Part shown: positions 1 to 5,655 of the stretch, piece after piece
How positions within the stretch are numbered: position 1 is the first letter of the stretch
Layout: each line of letters opens with the position of its first letter
Source of the DNA: an uncultured Bacteroides sp.
GTDB lineage: Bacteria; Bacteroidota; Bacteroidia; Bacteroidales; Bacteroidaceae
Direction of reading: 5' to 3'
DNA: 5,655 nt
Assembly: GCA_959606905.1 (NCBI GenBank)
Contig: CAUHML010000192.1
Span: forward strand, 1-5,655
The notes under the pieces: generated by a model
The model's database searches: none
Seen by the model: the letters and a program-made list of their open reading frames with translations, nothing else
Told to the model about the DNA's origin: nothing
Position numbers and translations under genes: made by a program

Positions 1-359
1 TCCGGACCGAAACCGATTTCCGGCGTTAATGTAATAATAGCTTTTCCTGCTTTATCCTTAGTCACGACCTTACCTTCCCGTGTAACAGCAACAATAGATT
101 CATCCGACGAAGTCCATTGCACATTAGCATTGGTTGCATTTTCAGGTGCAATACTCCAAGAGAGTTGCAGTTCTTTGTTCTTCAGCAGACAAATTGTTTT
201 ATTCCCTGCATCATATTGAGTTTCGTTAAGAGTAATGGTGGATACTGTAATCATTTCGTCCATCTTTCCTCCTAAATCCTTATCATCATCACATGAAGTC
301 AGACCTAAAAACGAACAAGCCGCCAGTCCAACAAAATATTTTATATAATCTCTTTTCAT
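1..359 (-). CDS. Surface lipoprotein with Big_2 Ig-like domain, candidate PUL surface glycan-binding protein (5' part only)
   Basis: The reading frame opens at an ATG (359-357) and stays open for 119 codons to the window edge, so the C-terminal part is missing. Residues 1-23 form a lipoprotein signal peptide: a basic start (MKRD), a hydrophobic core and the lipobox L20-T21-S22-C23. The residues after the cysteine are acidic (DDDKD), resembling the export signal that sends Bacteroides lipoproteins to the cell surface. Residues about 37-115 match a bacterial Ig-like group 2 (Big_2) domain, with the typical core W82-TSSDESIVAV, then a GKV turn and a final KAGKAIITLT strand. The gene starts 31 bp after the susD stop, so it probably shares that transcript. 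In PULs this position often holds a SusE/SusF-like or other surface glycan-binding protein, with Ig-like modules spacing the binding domain from the membrane. An enzyme with an N-terminal Ig-like domain is also possible. The lipoprotein and Big_2 calls are firm; the role is inferred from context. Confidence 0.85.
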   Translation of the reverse strand, partial: MKRDYIKYFVGLAACSFLGLTSCDDDKDLGGKMDEMITVSTITLNETQYDAGNKTICLLKNKELQLSWSIAPENATNANVQWTSSDESIVAVTREGKVVTKDKAGKAIITLTPEIGFGP

Positions 360-390
360 GATTCTTATTCTTTAAGTTATTCAGACTTGA

Positions 391-2124
391 TTATTGCCAT
401 CCCGGATTCTGTCCTAAGTTCGGATTCAACTGACACTGATCTACCGGAAGCGGATACAGGTCATTTTTACCACCCCAGCGCCGACTATTTTCCAAGATCA
501 AACAGCCATCGGAGTCTTTTGCCATATTAGAAGCGCCAGCCCATGAAGTCGCAAAATCAGTTCCTGTCCATTTCACTCCTAGAATAGGTTTAGGCATCTC
601 TACAATAGCAGTATTCCAACGCTTCAAATCATCAACTCGGAAACCTTCATTGTACAATTCGATGGTACGTTCACGACGGATTTCCTCTCGCATATTCAAA
701 CTGTTTTCTGAAGCAAAAGACGTAGTCAGTTTAGGCATATCCGGGTTTACACGGAGACGAACCAAATTCAACGAGATATTCAAAGCATCATCCAAAGCTT
801 TGCCGGTGGTTCCCAACTCATACATAGCTTCTGCATAATTCAATAAAACTTCTGCATAACGAATAATCGGAAAGTCGTAACCTTCAAATGTATCAGCCAC
901 CTTACGTTCCGTACCCCATTTTTGGTTTTGATAACCGGAACCTTGGAATACATTACATGTAATGGCATTGGTCGCATCTTCCCCATCCATACCTTTCCAG
1001 TCAATACGCGGTTTGTCGTTATCCCAATATTTAGTGCCATGAGCCAGAAGACAGTTCTTCATGCGATTATCACGATTTTCAAATTCCGTAGTCAGACCTC
1101 CATAACCTTTAAAGACATCAGCACTCTTGGCATGGTCAATAGGTAGCCCATTGCTACAAAGATACATATTCACAAATTTACGATTAATATATTGCACGTT
1201 CGCTACACAACCATGTGTGATATTAGTCCCGATCGGAGCAATCGTTTCATCATGACGACGATAGAATATATATTCTTTATTGGCACTCTTAGTCAGATTC
1301 GCAGGATTAGACTGTACATTCTCTAAAATGAACAGGTATTTATAAGCCATCTCTCCCAATGCTGCTGGTTTGAATAGCTCGAATTGCTTACTGTCGATAA
1401 CTTTTTTCGCCGCATCCGCTGCAATACTCAACAATGCTTTGCCACGTTCTTCATTATTGCGGTTTTGTTGCCATGTGCCTTCATATAAAGCGACACGTGA
1501 AAGGAATGCATAAGCTCCCCATTTTGAAATACGCCCTTCATCGTCTGTCGTAATTGTTTCCGGCAATACTTCAGCCGCATCCTTCAAATCCTGAATCACG
1601 AAGTCAATCACTTCGCTACGGTCATTGCGGCTCATGCGTAACTCGGGTGAAGTAATATCCAACGGTTCTTTAGTGATAATCACATTGCCAAACAATTGCA
1701 CCAAATCAAAATAAGAATAAGCACGGAAGAACTTCGCTTCTGCTACATAGCGACTAATATCACCGTTACCGGAAAAAGACGCCGCTTTTTGCAGCAACAA
1801 ATTGCAACGGCGGATATGGGCATAATTGCTGGTATAGTTACCGTCTGAAGTAGGAATCGGATTACTACCATTGCTGTACATATTTACAGAACTGGAAGTC
1901 ATCAAGTCCGAACGCCAGTCAGAATGTGCACCATCAGAAATAACAGACTTGAAATCACGGGTCCAACCATAGAAATTAGTTGCAAAATATTTAAAATCAT
2001 CTGCTGCCCCCCATAAGTTGCCATCTGCCAGTTGGTCCTGCGGATCAAGATCCAGACACGAATTCAGTGTCAGACCAAGCGATAAAATTAAAAAAGCTTT
2101 CTTATATAGTTTCATATTCTTCAT
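391..2124 (-). CDS. SusD/RagB family outer-membrane glycan-binding lipoprotein
   Basis: Predicted nutrient-binding lipoprotein on the cell surface that forms the lid over the SusC barrel and delivers oligosaccharides to it. The protein has 577 residues, a usual SusD length. A lipoprotein signal peptide ends at lipobox L20-N21-S22-C23, followed by LDLDPQDQ, so the mature protein starts at C23. The N-terminal SusD-like region includes the helical motif AEAKFFRAYSYFDLVQLFG (128-146). The C-terminal SusD_RagB region includes RYAEVLLNYAEAMYELG (422-438), RRERTIELYNEGFR (483-496) and the family-typical ending LYPLPVDQ...LNPNLGQNPGW (556-576). It starts 3 bp after the susC stop, which suggests translational coupling. 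An in-frame ATG three codons later (2115-2113) also leaves an intact signal peptide, and no Shine-Dalgarno sequence separates the two starts. No frameshift or truncation is visible. The family call is near certain; the bound glycan cannot be read from the sequence, because ligand-binding residues vary between SusD proteins. Confidence 0.97.
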   Translation of the reverse strand: MKNMKLYKKAFLILSLGLTLNSCLDLDPQDQLADGNLWGAADDFKYFATNFYGWTRDFKSVISDGAHSDWRSDLMTSSSVNMYSNGSNPIPTSDGNYTSNYAHIRRCNLLLQKAASFSGNGDISRYVAEAKFFRAYSYFDLVQLFGNVIITKEPLDITSPELRMSRNDRSEVIDFVIQDLKDAAEVLPETITTDDEGRISKWGAYAFLSRVALYEGTWQQNRNNEERGKALLSIAADAAKKVIDSKQFELFKPAALGEMAYKYLFILENVQSNPANLTKSANKEYIFYRRHDETIAPIGTNITHGCVANVQYINRKFVNMYLCSNGLPIDHAKSADVFKGYGGLTTEFENRDNRMKNCLLAHGTKYWDNDKPRIDWKGMDGEDATNAITCNVFQGSGYQNQKWGTERKVADTFEGYDFPIIRYAEVLLNYAEAMYELGTTGKALDDALNISLNLVRLRVNPDMPKLTTSFASENSLNMREEIRRERTIELYNEGFRVDDLKRWNTAIVEMPKPILGVKWTGTDFATSWAGASNMAKDSDGCLILENSRRWGGKNDLYPLPVDQCQLNPNLGQNPGWQ

Positions 2125-2127
2125 ACA

Positions 2128-5100
2128 TTAAAAAGTTAGATTTAATCCGAAAGTCACTGTACGGACAAAGGGGAAACGTCCTGCTGCTGATACCTTACGG
2201 CTAGCCTCCGGATCCCATCCGTCGTTAATCTTAGAATATTCCCACAGATCAGCACCTGCTACATATATACGACAAGAGCTAATAGCCTTCGTTTTAGCTA
2301 AAAAGGCAGAAGGTACATTGTATCCCAATGTCACATTTTTCAGACGAATGTAAGAACCATCTTCCACTGACCAGGAAGAAGCCTGATAGTTGTAGTCATT
2401 GATTTCATTCTTATTACTATATGTCGGATAATAAGCACCCCGGTTCTCCGGACTCCACGTGTTACCTACCGATTGATTCGAAGTGTTCAGATATAATGCT
2501 TTCATCGGTATACGCCAAATCTCATTACCGTTATTATCTCCCGTACGGAAGATTGTACGTTGAGCAGCACCCTGGAAAACCAATGATAAATCAAATCCCT
2601 TCCATTCTGCTCCTACATTAAAAGAGAAAGAGATTTTCGGATCATCTGTACCTAAATAAACAATATCATTCTGATCCAGTTTGCCGTCATTATTTACGTC
2701 AGCATACATATTATCTCCCAAACGGAAGTTTTGTTCTGTCAATCCGATAGTATTACCAGTCAGGAAGCGATATAGATATTTTTGACGTTCTTCTTCTGTC
2801 TGTGCTTTGCCGGCATAACGCAAACCAAAAATACTATTCAACGGATAACCTTGCTGTTTATCAACAAAACCGGATTTCAGAACTGAAACTGCACCAATAT
2901 CCGTCAGTTTATTCGTATTAAAAGAATAAGTACCTCCTACATGATAAGTGAAGTCTTTTCCAATCTTATCAGACCAGTTTACCATGACTTCCCATCCATG
3001 TGATCTGAATTTTCCATTGTTTGACATACCTGCGTTATCACCCAGAACTCCCGGATAAGAAACATTAATCAACATATTATCATTACGTTTCATGTATACT
3101 TCGGCAGTACCTGTCAGACGGGAATTGAACAAGGAAAAATCCAATCCTAAATTATAGTTCTTAATGCGTTCCCATTCACGTCCCAGAGAAGCGATTTTAC
3201 CATTCGTATCTATGATAGTGCCTTTGTTAGGACCGATATAAGCTCCGCTTTGAGATTCAAATTTATAGAATTGTGTACCATCATATCGATCAATACCACT
3301 CTGGTTACCAACTTCACCATAAGAAAGACGGATTTTCAAATCGTTCAACCATTTGATGTTCTTCATAAACGCCTCTTCCGTAATACGCCATCCACCGGAT
3401 ATTCCATAAAAGAAGTCCCAGCGATTTTCCGGTTTAAACTTGGAAGAACCATCATAACGCATATTTACTTCCAATAAGTATTTTGACTTATAATTATAGT
3501 TTAAACGAGAATAGTAGGACATCACAGCCTCATGCCACTTTGTACCATGTTTATCTGTCAGATTTACCAAACCTGCCCCATTTACAGTTTCCAACGAGTT
3601 CTGTATATCTTTCACCAATACACCAAAATAATCGTATTCTTTCAATTCATATTGAGCACCAACCATTGCACTTACATTATGATGCTGCGCAAATGTATTA
3701 TGATAATCAACATAACCTGCCATAGAATAGAAGTCTGTACGCGAACTTGTTTTCTCGTAAGACGACTCTTCCTGTTTGTAACCGTCAGCCTTAGTGTTTA
3801 TCTTGGTTCCCGCATAATTATAAGAAGTAATAGCCATCTTCTTTATATCACGTGAAGCTACTCCGGAGTTATAACCGAGATTTGCTACTACATCCAGATG
3901 TTTATTAATATTGTAAGTGAATTTCTCACTGATATTAATTTCAGATACTTTCAGTTTATTATCTCCACCCAGTTCGGCAAACCAAATCGGTGACAACCAA
4001 GTTCCCCACGAATAAGGTTTTCCATCAATCGTAGAAGCCGGAAGTCCCGGTTGCGGATAACTGGAAGTCAATGTTCTATTCAGTTGTGAAGGAGCCACCT
4101 GATCCTGACGGTTATAGGCTATCACAGATTCAATAGAAAAGTTATCAAAGACTTTCAGTTTATTAGTCAAACGAAGATTGAAACGCTGATTGTTATTATT
4201 TCCCCACTTCAAGTTACTGTCATCATACATATACCCTACGGACAAGCGATATAAATTCTTTTCTGTACCTCCGGAAACAGCTAAGTCATGTTGCGTAGAA
4301 TAAGAATTGCCGAACAACACGTCTTGCCAGTTGGTATCCATGAACACGAAATCCATTACATCTGAATAGCTGGGAGCAAAAGGATTTGCACTGTGATCCA
4401 AATCAATGTATTTACCTTCATTAGCCAATGCCATTTTCGCATATTTCACCCATGAGTAAGAATCCGGCTGACCATCGTTCTGACAAGTCTGTAACACTGC
4501 ATTTGCCCACTCGTTCATAGTCATCAGCTTCGGCTGCAATCCCACCATCTTGTAAGTGTATGAACCGCTATATTCTATTCTCGCTTTTCCTTCCTTTGCC
4601 TGCTTAGTGGTTACCAATACCACACCACCTGCAGCCCGGGAACCATAAATAGCAGCCGATGCATCTTTCAGAAAATTGATAGACTGAATATCAGAAGGGT
4701 TGATATTACGCAGTGCATTTACACCATCATAAGCAACTCCGTCAATAACGATCAATGGCTCCGCATTATTTGCAGAAACAGAACCACGCAATTTCAAGCC
4801 CCAGCTCTCATCTCCCGGAGCTGCCGAATTGCGAGTGATCGTAACACCCGGAACCTGACCTTGCATTGCCTGTAACGGACTTGACATCGTTCCTTTATTC
4901 TTCAACATTTTATCAGATACCACTGTTACAGCACCAGTCAATGTCTCCTTCTTTTGTGAACCGTATCCCACTACCACAACTTCGTCCAATACTTCGCTAT
5001 CTTCCTGCAATTTTACATTTATCACAGTTTGTGCAGCCACATCTATAATTTGATCCTTATAACCAATATAGCTGAATTTCAACTTAGCTCCAGCAGGTAC

Positions 5101-5364
5101 ACCAATCGTATAATTTCCGTCAATATCCGTAATAGTTCCTTCTGTTCCTCCTATTACAGTAATATTCACACCAATCAATGGTTCGCCTGTTGCATCAACG
5201 ACTTGACCTTTCACTTTCTTTTGAGCCTGTGCCACTACTTGACTATCTTTCATGTTTGTATCGGCCCACGCCTTTGAAACAGGACAAAGTCCCAGCATTA
5301 ATCCTAACGCAAACACCGCTGTTTTGTTAGGTCGCGAATTAAATATTAATCCTCTTCGTTTCAT
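2128..5364 (-). CDS. SusC/RagA family TonB-linked outer-membrane transporter
   Basis: Predicted 22-strand outer-membrane barrel that imports oligosaccharides with SusD, powered by TonB-ExbBD. From the ATG at 5364 the protein has 1078 residues, normal for SusC. Residues 1-34 are a signal peptide with probable cleavage after A32-W33-A34. Residues about 51-120 form a carboxypeptidase-regulatory-like domain (VKGQVVDATGEPLIGVNI, then TDIDGNYTI). The TonB box is around DEVVVVGYG (127-135). The plug follows (about 141-255) with PLIVIDGV and INPSDIQSINFLKDASAAIYG. The barrel fills the rest and contains DVNNDGKLDQND (889-900), SYIRLKNVTLGYNVP (1004-1018) and a terminal phenylalanine (LNLTF), typical of barrels handled by the BAM machinery. 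There is no STN signalling domain before the carboxypeptidase-like domain. The frame extends upstream to a TTG at 5472, but the 36 extra residues would bury the signal peptide, so the ATG at 5364 is preferred. The substrate is not predictable from this gene alone. Confidence 0.97.
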   Translation of the reverse strand: MKRRGLIFNSRPNKTAVFALGLMLGLCPVSKAWADTNMKDSQVVAQAQKKVKGQVVDATGEPLIGVNITVIGGTEGTITDIDGNYTIGVPAGAKLKFSYIGYKDQIIDVAAQTVINVKLQEDSEVLDEVVVVGYGSQKKETLTGAVTVVSDKMLKNKGTMSSPLQAMQGQVPGVTITRNSAAPGDESWGLKLRGSVSANNAEPLIVIDGVAYDGVNALRNINPSDIQSINFLKDASAAIYGSRAAGGVVLVTTKQAKEGKARIEYSGSYTYKMVGLQPKLMTMNEWANAVLQTCQNDGQPDSYSWVKYAKMALANEGKYIDLDHSANPFAPSYSDVMDFVFMDTNWQDVLFGNSYSTQHDLAVSGGTEKNLYRLSVGYMYDDSNLKWGNNNNQRFNLRLTNKLKVFDNFSIESVIAYNRQDQVAPSQLNRTLTSSYPQPGLPASTIDGKPYSWGTWLSPIWFAELGGDNKLKVSEINISEKFTYNINKHLDVVANLGYNSGVASRDIKKMAITSYNYAGTKINTKADGYKQEESSYEKTSSRTDFYSMAGYVDYHNTFAQHHNVSAMVGAQYELKEYDYFGVLVKDIQNSLETVNGAGLVNLTDKHGTKWHEAVMSYYSRLNYNYKSKYLLEVNMRYDGSSKFKPENRWDFFYGISGGWRITEEAFMKNIKWLNDLKIRLSYGEVGNQSGIDRYDGTQFYKFESQSGAYIGPNKGTIIDTNGKIASLGREWERIKNYNLGLDFSLFNSRLTGTAEVYMKRNDNMLINVSYPGVLGDNAGMSNNGKFRSHGWEVMVNWSDKIGKDFTYHVGGTYSFNTNKLTDIGAVSVLKSGFVDKQQGYPLNSIFGLRYAGKAQTEEERQKYLYRFLTGNTIGLTEQNFRLGDNMYADVNNDGKLDQNDIVYLGTDDPKISFSFNVGAEWKGFDLSLVFQGAAQRTIFRTGDNNGNEIWRIPMKALYLNTSNQSVGNTWSPENRGAYYPTYSNKNEINDYNYQASSWSVEDGSYIRLKNVTLGYNVPSAFLAKTKAISSCRIYVAGADLWEYSKINDGWDPEASRKVSAAGRFPFVRTVTFGLNLTF

Positions 5365-5382
5365 AAAATTAAATTTGAGGTT

Positions 5383-5414
5383 TAAAAATAGTATTAAATT
5401 TTTGTTCTCTAAAA
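5383..5414 (-). promoter_or_regulatory. Weak candidate promoter for the susC operon
   Basis: On the minus strand, TATTTTTA (5390-5383) matches the Bacteroides primary-sigma -7 consensus TAnnTTTG at all but the last base. It lies 20 nt downstream of TTTT (5414-5411), which differs from the -33 consensus TTTG at one base; the spacing is right. Transcription would begin about 10 nt before the susC ATG, giving a very short leader. The region is so AT-rich that such a match is expected by chance. Read-through from the sigma-factor gene, or a promoter for an alternative sigma factor, is equally plausible. Confidence 0.2.
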
Positions 5415-5420
5415 TAAGGC

Positions 5421-5438
5421 GAGGCATACAAATACCTC
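5421..5438 (-). repeat. 18-nt inverted repeat (hairpin) in the susC leader
   Basis: On the minus strand, GAGGTATTTGTATGCCTC folds into a 7-bp stem with one G-U pair and a 4-nt loop (TTGT). It lies 58 nt after the sigma-factor stop codon and 56 nt before the susC ATG. The sequence that follows (GCCTTATTTT) is only a poor U-tract, so on this strand it would be a weak terminator or attenuator at best; a protein-binding operator is another possibility. On the plus strand the same repeat has one A-C mismatch and is followed directly by TTTGT. The repeat is plain in the sequence; its function is inferred. Confidence 0.45.
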
Positions 5439-5496
5439 TTTGTAAATTCTGACTCCTTTTCCATAAGCACAAAGGGTTATTTATTAATGAATAAGA

Positions 5497-5655
5497 TTAT
5501 ATACAATTCCGGAAAAACTCGCGCATTTCACGACGTCCCAGAAACAGATGGTTTTCCACCGTCCTGCAACTTAAATTCAGTTCATTTGCGATTTCCGGAG
5601 ACGTTTTATTTTCGAAGCGGTTCAATGTATAAATTAACCGACGTTGTTCGGGCAT
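5497..5655 (-). CDS. ECF-type RNA polymerase sigma factor (3' part only, region 4)
   Basis: The last 52 codons of a gene read leftward and stop at TAA (5499-5497). The peptide begins PEQRRLIYTLNRFENKT and continues with SPEIANELNLSCRTVENHL, then REMREFF. This is the sigma-70 region 4 pattern of Bacteroidota ECF factors, where an LPE-x-x-R-x-(I/V)-F-x-L-x-R-F-E-x-x-S-x-x-E-I-A core precedes a recognition helix like SxRTVENHI. Region 4 contacts the -35 element. The ATG at the very edge of the window falls where the conserved leucine of LPE usually sits, so it is probably an internal methionine and the real start lies further right. The gene ends 132 bp before susC on the same strand. ECF factors next to susC/susD pairs commonly switch on those PULs, often for host glycans, but a FecR anti-sigma gene is usually present too and none lies between here. 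A LuxR-type regulator also has a C-terminal helix-turn-helix, but the PEQRR...RFENKT lead-in favours a sigma factor. Confidence 0.85.
   Translation of the reverse strand: MPEQRRLIYTLNRFENKTSPEIANELNLSCRTVENHLFLGRREMREFFRNCI

Noticed and set aside
951..964. Perfect 14-bp palindrome CATTACATGTAATG
   Set aside because: It sits inside susD coding sequence and encodes ordinary residues (AITCNV region). Chance alone makes one such palindrome unremarkable in a window this size.
840..1040. Minus-strand open frame of 66 codons within susD
   Set aside because: It is an out-of-frame shadow of the well-supported susD reading frame, with no signal peptide or recognisable motif.
2105..2128. ATG overlapping the susC stop codon (TAATG) as an alternative susD start
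   Set aside because: This ATG is out of frame with susD and reaches a stop after eight codons.
3483..3855. Two overlapping plus-strand open frames of 80 and 107 codons
   Set aside because: They lie wholly inside the clearly coding susC barrel on the opposite strand, resemble no family I know, and have the low-complexity composition expected of antisense frames.
5029..5452. Plus-strand open frames of 82 and 66 codons covering the 5' end of susC and its leader
   Set aside because: They overlap the signal peptide, the carboxypeptidase-like domain and the leader of susC in antisense, and show no protein-like motifs. A short antisense RNA in the leader is considered separately as a finding.
5653..5655. 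ATG at the window edge as the start of a 52-residue gene
   Set aside because: It would begin in the middle of sigma region 4, at the position of the conserved LPE leucine, leaving no region 2. A gene truncated by the window is much more likely.

Overview
The window looks like part of a polysaccharide-utilisation locus (PUL) from a Bacteroidota genome, most likely Bacteroides or a close gut relative. The evidence is a tandem SusC/SusD outer-membrane pair, surface-lipoprotein signal peptides with acidic residues just after the lipid-attachment cysteine, a Bacteroidota-style ECF sigma factor, moderate-to-low GC, AT-rich leaders and no recognisable Shine-Dalgarno sequences. Every supported gene lies on the minus strand, so transcription runs from right to left.

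In transcription order: (1) 5655-5497 is the last 52 codons of an ECF sigma factor, covering the region-4 helix-turn-helix; its start lies outside the window. (2) 5496-5365 is a 132-bp AT-rich leader with an 18-nt hairpin and possible promoter elements. (3) 5364-2128 is a full-length SusC/RagA-type TonB-dependent transporter of 1078 residues. (4) 2124-391 is a full-length SusD/RagB-type glycan-binding lipoprotein of 577 residues, starting 3 bp after the susC stop. (5) 359-1 is the first 119 codons of a third surface lipoprotein with a bacterial Ig-like (Big_2) domain; it runs off the left edge.

Together, genes 3 to 5 would form an outer-membrane glycan-capture and import complex: SusD caps the SusC barrel, SusC imports oligosaccharides using TonB energy, and the Big_2 lipoprotein sits in the position usual for an auxiliary surface glycan-binding protein or a surface enzyme. 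No glycoside hydrolase, sulfatase or lyase is inside the window, so the substrate cannot be assigned.

The genes belong to known families. The less ordinary points are regulatory. The sigma-factor gene abuts susC with no FecR-type anti-sigma gene between them, and the SusC lacks the N-terminal STN signalling domain expected of a FecA-style sensor transporter. The leader also carries a hairpin and a plus-strand promoter-like box that could give a short antisense RNA, but this is weak evidence. I did not find a clearly new system. There is no gene-free stretch longer than 300 bases, and I saw no tRNA, rRNA, CRISPR array or insertion sequence.
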